Source: Akkermansiaceae bacterium (lineage in GTDB: Bacteria > Verrucomicrobiota > Verrucomicrobiia > Verrucomicrobiales > Akkermansiaceae). Taken from it: a DNA stretch of 35,389 nucleotides. Both the position numbers and the translations under genes were made by a program. The notes beneath the pieces were generated by a model. The model was not told where the DNA came from. It did no database searches and was given only the letters and a program-made list of their open reading frames with translations. The DNA is taken from assembly GCA_903837825.1 (NCBI GenBank), contig CAILVZ010000047.1:1-35389 (forward strand), given 5' to 3'. Shown here piece by piece: positions 9,144 through 17,159 of this stretch (within the stretch, counting starts at the first letter, position 1; the number at the start of each line of letters is the position of its first letter).

Positions 9144-9863
9144 TCAGTTGGTTCCCGTGGATTTCGAAGGAGCCTTGAGCACTGGGGTGATGTCGGTACC
9201 CCAAACGGAGTCCTTGTCGCCACCTTGCAAGAGAGTCTTGCCGCCACCCACGATCACCTTCTTGTCGGAAGGACGGACGGTTTCGACCGCAGCACTGTTG
9301 TCGATGCGGAACACGACGGCCTTCTTGTCGTAAATTTCGGTGTCAAAGGTTCCGTCTGAAGCACCATTGTAAACGGCAGCCACAAGCAATGGACGGCCGG
9401 AGTTACCAGAGCTGGTCAGCGGCTCGGATGCAGAAGCCATCACATAAGCAAATCCAACTTCGCCGGCAGCGAGTGCTTTGGAAGCAGTCATCGCATTGTC
9501 AGGCTTCTTGGTGTATGCTGCCTTCGCGTAGAATGGCTTTTCCGAGTCAATATATCCCGCAGCAATCAGCTGACGGAAGTAGTCATTTGAATTGGTGCTA
9601 CCAAAGGTCAGGCCGGAATCAGGATTGTTCGTCGTGACTTCCTTGCCAGTGGCTTCACTCGGATAGCTACCGTAATCTTGGTCGAAGTTGAACATTGCAA
9701 CACCAATTTGCTTGGAGTTGTTAATGGCCTCGGTACGGGCACCCTTTTTCTGCTGGCTGATGATGACCGGCGCGCCGACTCCTGCCAGCGTGGCGATGAT
9801 TGCGATAACGACGAGAAGTTCCACAAGGGTGAAACCACGACGTGCGTGATGGTTGGTTTTCAT
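9144..9863 (-). CDS. prepilin-type N-terminal cleavage/methylation protein
   Basis: A 239-residue type IV pilin/pseudopilin-like protein. The short basic leader and GFTLVELLVVIAIIATLAG give the prepilin peptidase site (cleavage after Gly, methylation of Phe, Glu at position +5). The hydrophobic N-terminal helix is followed by a soluble domain beginning TEAINNSKQIGVAMFNFDQD, typical of the large pseudopilin-like families of Planctomycetes and Verrucomicrobia (DUF1559-like region). It is probably embedded in the inner membrane or assembled into a fibre; no assembly ATPase, peptidase or secretin is nearby. It is monocistronic: terminator downstream and a 182-bp gap upstream with a palindrome at 9890-9903. 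Confidence 0.9.
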   Translation of the reverse strand: MKTNHHARRGFTLVELLVVIAIIATLAGVGAPVIISQQKKGARTEAINNSKQIGVAMFNFDQDYGSYPSEATGKEVTTNNPDSGLTFGSTNSNDYFRQLIAAGYIDSEKPFYAKAAYTKKPDNAMTASKALAAGEVGFAYVMASASEPLTSSGNSGRPLLVAAVYNGASDGTFDTEIYDKKAVVFRIDNSAAVETVRPSDKKVIVGGGKTLLQGGDKDSVWGTDITPVLKAPSKSTGTN

Positions 9864-9889
9864 AGGTCTAATTATTGGTTTTTATGGAT

Positions 9890-9903
9890 GGGGCAAGTGC
9901 CCC
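9890..9903. promoter_or_regulatory. palindrome upstream of prepilin-type gene
   Basis: GGGGCAAGTGCCCC is a 6-bp perfect inverted repeat around a 2-base centre, ending 26 bp before the pilin start codon. It could be an operator or a 5'-UTR hairpin. Nothing else of note is seen in the 182-bp gap 9864-10045. No known regulator motif is recognised. Confidence 0.3.
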
Positions 9904-10045
9904 GGATTTTAGGATAGTCACCCTCGATTTGAAGCGAAGCGACTTCCAAGAGAGTATTCGACCGCGACCGCCATGCAAGAGTGAAATTTTTTCCCGCAAA
10001 TCAAATTTGTCCAAACCCGCAAGCTTCACAAACCGCCCAAGCGGA

Positions 10046-10477
10046 TCAACGTTTCCCCGCCTTCGGCGCGACCCCACGCTGAAATCCGTCCAGCAGTTGG
10101 AACTCGCCGTCGCTGATCGGATAAGGCCCAGCAAATTCGAGGTTCTTTTCGCGGCCGAGATTCGTGCGACACGCGAATGCCTTCCGATTCTTTAAGTAAT
10201 AGAGGATCAGGTAATTGCGCTGCGGATCCCCTGTTTCAGCCAAGAAATCGGGCAAGCCCTTTTCGGAGACAAAGGTGGCCAAATCGGGGTAGGCATGGGC
10301 CTGAGTCACCAATCGCTGCATGCCAAACGAAGGGGGCTCTTCCCTCACCAGCATCATTTGATCCTTCGCGGCCGCCGCATTCCGCGAAGCCGAGGTCGGC
10401 ACACATGAAACAAACCACCCCGAGACCAAGAGCACCCCCAGCAGCCCCCAACCCCCCGTTTTCCTGCAACGGTTCAT
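10046..10477 (-). CDS. hypothetical lipoprotein
   Basis: A 143-residue protein with a basic start (MNRCRKTGG), a hydrophobic segment (WGLLGVLLVSGWF) and a VSC lipobox, so it is probably a lipoprotein with about 118 mature residues. The mature part has SFGMQRLVTQAHAYPDLATF and GDPQRNYLILYYLKNRKAFAC but no domain I recognise. Its ATG overlaps the stop of the upstream serine protease gene by 4 bases (ATGA), so the two proteins are translationally coupled and may work together in the cell envelope, for example as protease and partner or substrate. Function unknown. Confidence 0.75.
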   Translation of the reverse strand: MNRCRKTGGWGLLGVLLVSGWFVSCVPTSASRNAAAAKDQMMLVREEPPSFGMQRLVTQAHAYPDLATFVSEKGLPDFLAETGDPQRNYLILYYLKNRKAFACRTNLGREKNLEFAGPYPISDGEFQLLDGFQRGVAPKAGKR

Positions 10478-11259
10478 CGCCGCGCCTCCCCGAACTTCGA
10501 CTCGTCATGGTTCTTCAAGCGGTCGGCACGGATCAGCGAGTCAAGGAGGCGGACATTGGGTCGATTTCCCTCCGAGTCGATAAAAAGCGCGGTTTCCATT
10601 GGCACAAGGAATTCAACCGCGGAGTTGATCCCCACCAATCGTCCATAGGCGTCGACCACGGGGCCTCCGCTGTCACCAGGCTGGAGCGGAAGGTCGATCT
10701 TGAACTTACGGGTGCCGGTGAATGCTCCCTCTGGCCCCAGCGCCGTGCAGAGTTTGCCAGTACCCGCATTGAACCCAGTAGAGATCCCGCCATGGATGAC
10801 TCCATTCCCCGAGGGCAACCAACCATCCGGTTTCGTCCATTCATAAAAGAACGGGGTATTCTCTGGAATGTGCAGCAGCGCCAAATCAGACGATTCAGAC
10901 CGCCAGACAACCCGCGCCTTCGCATGTGCAAACTGCCCACCTTGGCCATAGATTAGAAACACATTGCGGCCAGGGTATCCTGATAACACATGATCCGCCG
11001 TTAGAAAATAGCCATCGCCAGTGATGGGGGCCGCGGAACCTCCATCGGCATCACTCGGTGTGTTGGATGCGACAAAATTTCTTTTAATCCACTGATCCAG
11101 ATTTTCCTGATCGGTGACCACGACGGCACTCACCCGCTCAGCGACCATCATCCGAGTCATCCGACCCGGAACCAATTCATCGGGTGCAGGAGCGACCGAG
11201 CACGCTTGTGCCAGCCAACCGAAGAGAACCACCAAAGACCACCACCGAAGCTTTTCCAT
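10474..11259 (-). CDS. trypsin-like serine protease, lipoprotein
   Basis: A 261-residue envelope protease of the trypsin/HtrA fold without a PDZ domain. The N-terminus has a signal segment and a lipobox-like AQAC at about residue 20. The triad is visible: His in FLTADHVLSG, Asp in SSDLALLHI, Ser in LPLQPGDSGGPVV, followed by YGRLVGINSA. Its role is probably cleavage or quality control of periplasmic or outer-membrane proteins. Lack of a PDZ domain separates it from DegP/DegQ. The stop overlaps the start of the small lipoprotein gene by 4 bp. The 45 bp upstream to mutY show no obvious promoter, so it may be transcribed after mutY. Confidence 0.85.
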   Translation of the reverse strand: MEKLRWWSLVVLFGWLAQACSVAPAPDELVPGRMTRMMVAERVSAVVVTDQENLDQWIKRNFVASNTPSDADGGSAAPITGDGYFLTADHVLSGYPGRNVFLIYGQGGQFAHAKARVVWRSESSDLALLHIPENTPFFYEWTKPDGWLPSGNGVIHGGISTGFNAGTGKLCTALGPEGAFTGTRKFKIDLPLQPGDSGGPVVDAYGRLVGINSAVEFLVPMETALFIDSEGNRPNVRLLDSLIRADRLKNHDESKFGEARR

Positions 11260-11304
11260 CGACAGTCATCTAAGCACACATTGGGTCTCTCGTCCTATTC
11301 GAAA

Positions 11305-12339
11305 TTACCTTTCGGCAATCAATCGGCCAATCGCACGACGGAAAGGCGAGGGCATTGCTAGAGCCAAAACCGCGTCAATCTCCTGCCAAACCTCATCCGG
11401 GGCCGCTTGAAACGTTTCTCTAACTCCATCGCCATCATGAACGATCAGCCTCACCCGATAACGCGTGATCATGTAGCGACTTTCATCAATCACCGGCAGC
11501 GCGGAAATTTCTCCCGCCTCCCGCGTTGGCAATTTCCACAATCCCTGCCGGCGTTTTCCTCCCTCACGATGCAAAAGCAATCGCCCGGCATCATCACGCA
11601 ACCACACCGCATGCTCATCCACTTCCGTCACCACGGTCTTTTGGCGCTTCACCGGCAGAAGCTCGGGCTCTTGGGTCTTGCAAAATCCCGCCACTGGGCA
11701 ACTCAAACAATCCGGAACACCCGGCCGACAAATCGTCTGACCCAGCTCCATCAAGGCAGAATTGTAAACCCGAGGCCTCGCCGGATCCGCTAACACCTCC
11801 GCCCACTCCCACAGTTGTTTTTGCCCAGCCCCGTCGTCGACGGGACCAGCAAACCCCATCAACCGCGCGAGCACTCGAGCGACATTTCCATCCACCACCG
11901 CCGCCGGCAACCCTGCGGAAAACGCCCGCAAGGCCCCCGCAGTGTAGCGCCCGACGCCCGGCAATTTCATGAGGGCATCAAGCTCCGTCGGAAACTCGCC
12001 ACCATGATCGGCAATCACCGCCCGCGCGGTCTCTCTCAACATGCGGACCCGCCGATAATATCCCAACCCTTCCCACGCTTTCAGCAAGCGATCGTCATCC
12101 GCCGCCGCGAGCGAACTCACATCTGGAAACGCAGCCAAAAAACGCGTGTAAAATCCCCTCCCTAACACCGTCGCAATCTGGGTCTGCTGAAGCATGACCT
12201 CGGAGATCAAAATCGCATAGGGCTCCTGCGTTCGCCGCCAAGGATAGTCCCGCCCGTTTGCCGCAAACCAAACCGCAAGCGCCTCACGAAAGGCCTTCTT
12301 GGCCTCAAGCGCATCGCGTTTCCATCGGGGTTTTAACAT
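11305..12339 (-). CDS. mutY: A/G-specific adenine DNA glycosylase
   Basis: A 344-residue base-excision repair enzyme that removes adenine mispaired with 8-oxoguanine. Motifs in order: YPWRRTQEPYAILISEVMLQQTQ with the catalytic Glu, the helix-hairpin-helix LPGVGRYTAGAL followed by the catalytic Asp in AAVVDGNVARVL, and the 4Fe-4S cluster ligands in C-x6-C-x2-C-x5-C spacing (CRPGVPDCLSCPVAGFC). The C-terminal ~120 residues (VWLRDDAGRLLLHREGGKR ... GLWKLP) are the NUDIX-like 8-oxoG recognition domain. Length is normal. It is divergent from the RMND1-like gene and lies upstream of the protease gene on the same strand. Confidence 0.95.
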   Translation of the reverse strand: MLKPRWKRDALEAKKAFREALAVWFAANGRDYPWRRTQEPYAILISEVMLQQTQIATVLGRGFYTRFLAAFPDVSSLAAADDDRLLKAWEGLGYYRRVRMLRETARAVIADHGGEFPTELDALMKLPGVGRYTAGALRAFSAGLPAAVVDGNVARVLARLMGFAGPVDDGAGQKQLWEWAEVLADPARPRVYNSALMELGQTICRPGVPDCLSCPVAGFCKTQEPELLPVKRQKTVVTEVDEHAVWLRDDAGRLLLHREGGKRRQGLWKLPTREAGEISALPVIDESRYMITRYRVRLIVHDGDGVRETFQAAPDEVWQEIDAVLALAMPSPFRRAIGRLIAER

Positions 12340-12466
12340 CGGCCCGAAGCCTCACCGATCCATGCCTCCAAGCAAATGAGAAATTTTACGCGAGCCATGT
12401 CGTGCCGCCAAAAAACCACCGAAGGTTGGTCGGAATGACTTGCCACCGCCAAGGAAATTAAGGTAA

Positions 12467-13294
12467 ATTTCCCGAATCGACTCCCCCCAGTCAGGTCCCG
12501 CTTCATTCGATGGCCGCCGCTCGATCCTTGTCCGCTCGATCTGCGTCGGTGCCAACATCGACACCCGCTCCCTGCGCAAAGCCCGCAGCCTTGCCGCGTC
12601 TCCTCTCACGCTTGAGGCAGGGCGCTGCGGTTGCGCCGTGGTCTTCCGCTACGGCGCGATCACGTTCTTCGACGTGAGCCCGATCGAGGAAGCTGCGTTT
12701 CTCAACCAGCTGGGCACAAGGATCCAACGAAAGTTGGACGCGCCAATCGTCGAGGAAATCCAACTTTCTCTAGGAGAAAATGTCCATGAGATCATCGAAG
12801 CGGGCATGATCCTCATTCAGGATTTCTCGATGCCATCCCTCCAAGTGGTCGCAGAAGTGCTCTCTCGAAGTGTCGTCCTCGAGCGCTTCGAAGGACGGGT
12901 CGGAAGCGCATTTGAAACCCTCCACCCGATGGCCGCGGGCCTTGGCAGCGGGCGACTCACCCGCATCAACTACCGCAACCTCCTCAGGCGTCTCGGCGAT
13001 GTGCTGTTAGACCAACAGGAAATGGTTGGTCGCATCGCGATCACCGACAAGCCCGATGTGCTCTGGGACCACCCTGAGCTCGAACGCCTCTATGCTCGAC
13101 TCAACGACGAATTTGAGATCATCGACCGCTTCGAAGCCGTGGAATCAAAGCTCAATCTCATCGGCCGGACGATCCAAACCTCCATCGACCTCGTCCAATC
13201 CCGCCGCTCATTGCGAGTGGAATGGTATATCGTGCTTCTCATCATCGCCGAGATCGGCCTAACGCTTTATGACCTATTCATTCGGCACGCTTGA
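12467..13294 (+). CDS. RMND1/Sif2 (DUF155) family protein, start disturbed
   Basis: A member of the DUF155/RMND1 family; eukaryotic members act in mitochondrial translation or sporulation, and bacterial roles are unknown. Conserved parts: RSICVGANIDTRSLRKA, then CAVVFRYGAITFFDVSPIEE, DHPELERLYARLNDEFEIIDR, and a C-terminal membrane helix (WYIVLLIIAEIGLTLYDLFI) before a short tail. The first ordinary start in frame is GTG at 12638, but family-type sequence is already present from about 12521, so that start would remove the conserved N-terminus. The given left end is an ATT just after an in-frame stop. An alternative is the ATG at 12510, one frame off, joined by a one-base deletion near 12512-12521. 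The real start is therefore unresolved. Tail to tail with the small membrane protein gene. Confidence 0.75.
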   Translation: MSRIDSPQSGPASFDGRRSILVRSICVGANIDTRSLRKARSLAASPLTLEAGRCGCAVVFRYGAITFFDVSPIEEAAFLNQLGTRIQRKLDAPIVEEIQLSLGENVHEIIEAGMILIQDFSMPSLQVVAEVLSRSVVLERFEGRVGSAFETLHPMAAGLGSGRLTRINYRNLLRRLGDVLLDQQEMVGRIAITDKPDVLWDHPELERLYARLNDEFEIIDRFEAVESKLNLIGRTIQTSIDLVQSRRSLRVEWYIVLLIIAEIGLTLYDLFIRHA

Positions 13295-13510
13295 TCACAC
13301 CCCGCGCGCCGCATAGCGATCGAGACGATTCGACAGAATGAGAAAGGTCGGAGCCCACAAGCCGACGAAAATGCCGAAGCGCTCGGCATGAGCCATCGAC
13401 TCAGGCGTGTTGCCACCCGCCATGAACCAAATGATGATCGAGCCAAGAATCGATGCAAAGCCTAGGACAAAACATAGATTGCTGAGAGATTTGAATGATG
13501 CCGCCTTCAT
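13295..13510 (-). CDS. small two-helix membrane protein
   Basis: A 71-residue hypothetical inner-membrane protein from the ATG at 13510 (MKAASFKSLSNL). Two hydrophobic segments, about residues 9-31 (CFVLGFASILGSIIIWFMAG) and 43-60 (FGIFVGLWAPTFLILSNRL), flank a short acidic loop. It ends directly next to the stop of the RMND1-like gene. The second helix with GLWAPTF resembles small membrane proteins seen next to housekeeping genes in Bacteroidetes and Verrucomicrobia, but no function is known. Its good hydrophobic layout favours a real gene. Confidence 0.6.
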   Translation of the reverse strand: MKAASFKSLSNLCFVLGFASILGSIIIWFMAGGNTPESMAHAERFGIFVGLWAPTFLILSNRLDRYAARGV

Positions 13511-13594
13511 CTCACCAACATCGCACAACTCATGGAGTTTTCAAATCACAAGCGCTTCGGCATTCGTGAAGGTCAAACGACTCAATGAATCGCC

Positions 13595-15814
13595 CTACGA
13601 AAAACTCAGCGCGTCCATGTCGAAGACCACCGTGACGTCTTCCGGCAACGAGGTCTTGGCCAGCACCGCTTGAACATGGCGAGTCAGCGGCCGCGCCTTG
13701 GATGAACGCAGCGTGATTTGAAACCGAAACTGCCCGTGCGATCGAATCAATGGTGACGGCAAAACCTCACCCAAGGTGATGCCTGCGGGGAGATTTTCTG
13801 CTAGACGGACATGCAAGGTCTGCAAGGTGAACTCAGCACGCCGCTCGTGAGTGGAGCGGGCTGTTAGAACTGCACAGTGACCATAGGGTGGGAACGAAAA
13901 CTCACGACGGAACTCCATTTCCTGCTCTGAAAATCCATCGAAGTCATGCTTGCGGGCATACTGAATCGATGGCGAATGCGGCGTAAACGTCTGGACGATG
14001 ACTTCTCCCTCAAGCTCACCGCGTCCCGCGCGCCCAGCCACCTGGGTGATGAGTTGGAACGTACGCTCGCCCGCACGGAAATCGGGAACATGCAGACCCA
14101 AATCTGCATTGAGAATGCCCACCAGCGTCACATTCGGAAAATGCAGGCCTTTAGCAATCATCTGGGTGCCAATGAGAATATCGATCTTGTGCGCCTTGAA
14201 TGCATCCAACGTGTCGCGTAACGCATGCTTACGCCGCATGGCATCGGCATCGATCCGCGCGAATTTCGCCTTAGGCAAAATTTTTGTTAGAACTTCCTCA
14301 ACCTTTTGCGTGCCATAACCTTGGAGCAAGATGCCAGGATCACGGCACTCGGGACACTTCCGTGGCACAATCGACTGATAACCGCAGACGTGACAAACCA
14401 AGCGCTCGTCGGTGCGATGATAAGTCAATGCCACCGCGCAGTGGGGACATTGGCAAACATGCCCGCAAGAATTGCACTGCAGCGACCGCGCGAACCCACG
14501 ACGATTGAGAAATAGAATCGACTGCTCGCCTTTCTCTAACCGTTGCTCGAGCGCGGTGCGCAGTTTGTCGGATAGAATCGCAGGACCACCCTTGTGCTTG
14601 GTTTGCTCGATCCGCATGTCGACCACGCGAACCAGCGGCATGGACTGCCCATCCGCACGCTCGTTCAGGCGAAGAAGTTCGTACTTACCTGCGAGCGTGT
14701 TATTCCAAGATTCCAACGATGGCGTGGCGGACCCAAGAACGATGGCACACGGCTCGAAGGCCGCGCGCAACACTGCCACATCGCGCCCGTGATACCGTGG
14801 CACATTTTCCTGCTTATAGGTATTCTCATGCTCCTCATCCACGAGGATCAACCCGAGATCGGGCAGCGGCGCAAAGACCGCGGAACGAGCCCCAATGACG
14901 ATGCGAGCAACGCCCTTGCGGATCCGATGCCACTCGTCGAAGCGCTCGCCCTGTGAGAGGTTCGAGTGCAGCACTGCGACTTGCTCCTGCATCGCCGCAA
15001 AGCGCGCTTTGAAACGACGCACAGTCTGAGGTGTTAGAGAAATCTCCGGGACCAACACCAACACGGTCTTGCCAAGATCCAGCGCGCGCTGGGCCGCTTG
15101 GAGATAGACTTCGGTCTTGCCAGAGCCCGTGACTCCAAGCAGCAAAATGGGCTTCGATTGCGCTGGATTCGCGACCGCCGCCAAGACCCCTTTGAGGGCT
15201 GCGGCTTGACCAGCGTTGAGCGCAAGCGGCTTGGACTCGAGAATCTCCTCCACCAAATCGCCATCCGGATCACGCCGGACTTCCTCAGATTCTAACCGAA
15301 GCAAACCGGCCTTCTCCATCGCTTTCAATGCAGCCGCATTGCCCTCACCAAGGTCCGCAACGGGCAACCTCATTTCTGGCGCATGCGCCAACAAAGAAAG
15401 AATCGCAAATTGTCGGGGCGCACGCTTCTCAAGCTTCGCCAACACCGCAGGATCTGGCGCAATTTCTAACACCGCAATGCGGCGCGTCTTCGCGGAGTTT
15501 TCCTCAGACCTCACTCCCTCTGGAAGCACCGATCGAATCACGGACTCCATACTAGAACCATAGTAGTTCGCAATCCAATCCGCCGCACGCAACAGAACTG
15601 GCGTGATCAATGGCTCAGGATCAATCAAGGACTCAAGCTCACGCAGCGCGAAATCCGCCTGCTCGGACTCACCCGTCGCAAGCACGGTGCCCACCGCCGA
15701 CTTCCGGCGCAACGGAACCCGCACGCGACACCCGGGCCGTACGTCCAGCCCCGACGGAATGGCGTAGTCGAAGACAAGCTCCGATGGTCCATCGATTAAC
15801 ACACGCGCATTCAC
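13595..15814 (-). CDS. priA: primosomal protein N' (PriA helicase)
   Basis: A 739-residue superfamily 2 helicase that reloads the replisome at collapsed forks. The N-terminal 3'-DNA-binding domain (VLIDGPSELVFDYAIP, GCRVRVPLRRKSAVGTV) is followed by Walker A GVTGSGKTEVYLQA, Walker B LILVDEEHENTYKQ, the SAT motif GSATPSLESW, and a zinc-binding region with paired cysteines (CNSCGHVCQCPHC, CHVCGYQ, CPEC). Motifs V-VI are LIGTQMIAKGLHFPNV and QVAGRAGRG. The GTG at 15814 gives the family-like start VNARVLIDGP; an in-frame ATG at 15850 would add 12 unlikely residues. It is divergent from the Whirly-like ssDNA-binding gene with 181 bp between, sharing a LexA-type palindrome. Confidence 0.95.
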   Translation of the reverse strand: MNARVLIDGPSELVFDYAIPSGLDVRPGCRVRVPLRRKSAVGTVLATGESEQADFALRELESLIDPEPLITPVLLRAADWIANYYGSSMESVIRSVLPEGVRSEENSAKTRRIAVLEIAPDPAVLAKLEKRAPRQFAILSLLAHAPEMRLPVADLGEGNAAALKAMEKAGLLRLESEEVRRDPDGDLVEEILESKPLALNAGQAAALKGVLAAVANPAQSKPILLLGVTGSGKTEVYLQAAQRALDLGKTVLVLVPEISLTPQTVRRFKARFAAMQEQVAVLHSNLSQGERFDEWHRIRKGVARIVIGARSAVFAPLPDLGLILVDEEHENTYKQENVPRYHGRDVAVLRAAFEPCAIVLGSATPSLESWNNTLAGKYELLRLNERADGQSMPLVRVVDMRIEQTKHKGGPAILSDKLRTALEQRLEKGEQSILFLNRRGFARSLQCNSCGHVCQCPHCAVALTYHRTDERLVCHVCGYQSIVPRKCPECRDPGILLQGYGTQKVEEVLTKILPKAKFARIDADAMRRKHALRDTLDAFKAHKIDILIGTQMIAKGLHFPNVTLVGILNADLGLHVPDFRAGERTFQLITQVAGRAGRGELEGEVIVQTFTPHSPSIQYARKHDFDGFSEQEMEFRREFSFPPYGHCAVLTARSTHERRAEFTLQTLHVRLAENLPAGITLGEVLPSPLIRSHGQFRFQITLRSSKARPLTRHVQAVLAKTSLPEDVTVVFDMDALSFS

Positions 15815-15916
15815 GCCCCCGAGCCTGCCCGCTGATGCGGGACGGGCCAAGATTCAATTCTCGCAACCCGCAAACACTGCGTTTGAAGCGCATTCAATCC
15901 AAAACCGCAAAAAGGT

Positions 15917-15930
15917 TGTTCATTTGAACA
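15917..15930. promoter_or_regulatory. predicted LexA box (Verrucomicrobia type)
   Basis: TGTTCATTTGAACA is a perfect 14-bp palindrome of the form TGTTC-N4-GAACA, the consensus reported for LexA in Verrucomicrobia. It ends 65 bp before the ATG of the Whirly-like gene and lies about 103 bp before the priA start. It is the only exact match I found in the window. LexA control of the Whirly-like gene, and possibly priA, is inferred. Confidence 0.65.
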
Positions 15931-15995
15931 TATTTTTCTTGCAAGATGGAATCTGGGCTGAAATGCTGCGTGCGAACCCCAACCACTACCCCACC

Positions 15996-16463
15996 ATGAA
16001 AGATACCACCCTCGATGCCCCTCAGGCCCTCACCGAGCGCTCCACCGATTACACCATCTACAAGCCGAACACCCGCGGCAACGGCGGCGTGATCCGTTTC
16101 GGCCTCAATCCGGCGAAGGCTTCGATCTTTGTCGATGCCGCATCGCAGTCCGGCGAAAAACAATTCGACTGGGAAAACAAGTTCACCATGAAGTGGGGGT
16201 TCCAAGACATCGGCCAGATCCTCGCCACCCTCCAAGGCCGGCTACCCCAAGCCAAGTTGTTCCACCAGTCGGAAAAGGCGAACAGCGCTTGCGAATTGAC
16301 TTACCAAGACGACCCCGAGCGCTCACCTTACCTCCTCACCATTTCACGCCAAAGCGCGACCGATAAATCGCTCCGCAAAGTCACCATCCCCCTCACCCAT
16401 GGTGAAGCGGCCGTCCTCGAAGCTGCCCTCCGCGCAGCGATCGGCCGCATCCTGGCATGGTAA
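15996..16463 (+). CDS. Whirly-like ssDNA-binding protein (predicted)
   Basis: A 155-residue protein with no signal or membrane segment. From memory of plant Whirly proteins (potato p24/StWhy1) it shows the same landmarks in the same order: YTIYK at 19-23 (plant YSIYK), a strand GGVIRFGLNPAKASIFVDAA, EKQFDWENKFTMKW at 54-67 (plant xxYDWxxKxxFxLS), DIGQILATL (plant EIGSIISL), AKLFH at 86-90 (plant CEFFH), a strand YLLTISRQ, and the end VTIPLTHGEAAVLEAALRAA up to ILAW (plant YIPVTKAEFAVL ... GW). Whirly proteins form tetramers that bind ssDNA and protect organelle genomes. The LexA-type palindrome upstream and divergent priA fit a DNA-repair role. The ATG at 15996 is chosen because the earlier TTG (15924) lies within the palindrome; ATG 15963 is also possible. 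Confidence 0.7.
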   Translation: MKDTTLDAPQALTERSTDYTIYKPNTRGNGGVIRFGLNPAKASIFVDAASQSGEKQFDWENKFTMKWGFQDIGQILATLQGRLPQAKLFHQSEKANSACELTYQDDPERSPYLLTISRQSATDKSLRKVTIPLTHGEAAVLEAALRAAIGRILAW

Positions 16464-16474
16464 GCCAAATCTAA

Positions 16475-16651
16475 CAGCACGCAAATTTCGATTGGCCTGT
16501 TTCACTGGCTGATGGCATTGTGGTACACGACTTGGGTGCCACGGCTAATCATCCAGATTACAATGCCGCCAAGGGTGGTGATTCCGTGGCTGCATTGCAC
16601 CTCACCCACTACGAAACCAAACAAAACGAACCCGCTCCCAAGGACCCGTAA
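16475..16651 (+). pseudogene. coding remnant, possibly phosphoribosyltransferase-like
   Basis: A 58-residue open frame without a start codon: ...NFDWPVSLADGIVVHDLGAT, NHPDYNAAKGGDSVAALHLT, then a charged end. The amino-acid pattern looks truly coding and faintly recalls the N-terminal part of large proteins with a phosphoribosyltransferase-like fold (DGIVV ... DYxAAKGGDxxAA), but this is a guess. It stops at 16649-16651 and a different frame continues with INLTKNWQRKGDHFK (about 16665-16710), another coding-like scrap. Together they suggest a decayed or frameshifted gene at the start of the accessory island. Confidence 0.35.
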
Positions 16652-16761
16652 AAAGGATCAATAAACCTGACAAAAAACTGGCAACGAAAAGGAGACCACT
16701 TTAAAACGCCGCCTGGATTGGCCTCGCCCGCTACCAACTTCTCATCGGTAAGCCGCATCCG

Positions 16762-17013
16762 GTGACCGCCGCCATCGCCCTGATGCACCAGAATCACCAA
16801 GACATCATCGACGACTTTCTTCACGCTCTCGCAGTGCGTAAAATCGGCCTTCGTGGGCAGTTTTTGTCGCGATTGATCACCCAAGCGATTGCAGGCAACA
16901 GCAATCCAACCGAGCAGGATGTTGAAACGCTGATTCCCCAGGAGCTATTGAAGATGGCCCGGGAATGGAAACGCCACCCCGATCAAGTCCTCAAGCAGCT
17001 GGCGGAAAGTTAG
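16762..17013 (+). CDS. hypothetical small protein
   Basis: An 83-residue open frame from GTG at 16762, rich in helical sequence (NHQDIIDDFLHALAVRKI, GQFLSRLITQAIAGN, EQDVETLIPQELLKMAREWK). The same frame is open upstream from about 16705 with coding-like residues (IGLARYQLLIGKPHPVTAAI), so the annotated start may be internal and the gene may be the C-terminal remnant of something larger. No family recognised. After it, 17014-17159 holds no gene I can support. Confidence 0.35.
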   Translation: MTAAIALMHQNHQDIIDDFLHALAVRKIGLRGQFLSRLITQAIAGNSNPTEQDVETLIPQELLKMAREWKRHPDQVLKQLAES

Positions 17014-17159
17014 GTTTCTCCTTGAGAAACGGCGATATTGGCGGTGGTGATCGTAGCCGACTGCGTAGAGAGTGGGCAGTGAGCGAAGTGCTGCAGGCCC
17101 CACCTACCGAGATGCAGCATTACCACGCCCAAGTCACATGGTCCCGCAGGACCAGCAGC

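Noticed and set aside
10177..10956. Plus-strand open frame opposite the lipoprotein/protease pair
   Set aside because: Shadow frame; Pro/Arg/Ser-rich with no signal or motif, while the opposite strand has the protease triad and lipoboxes.
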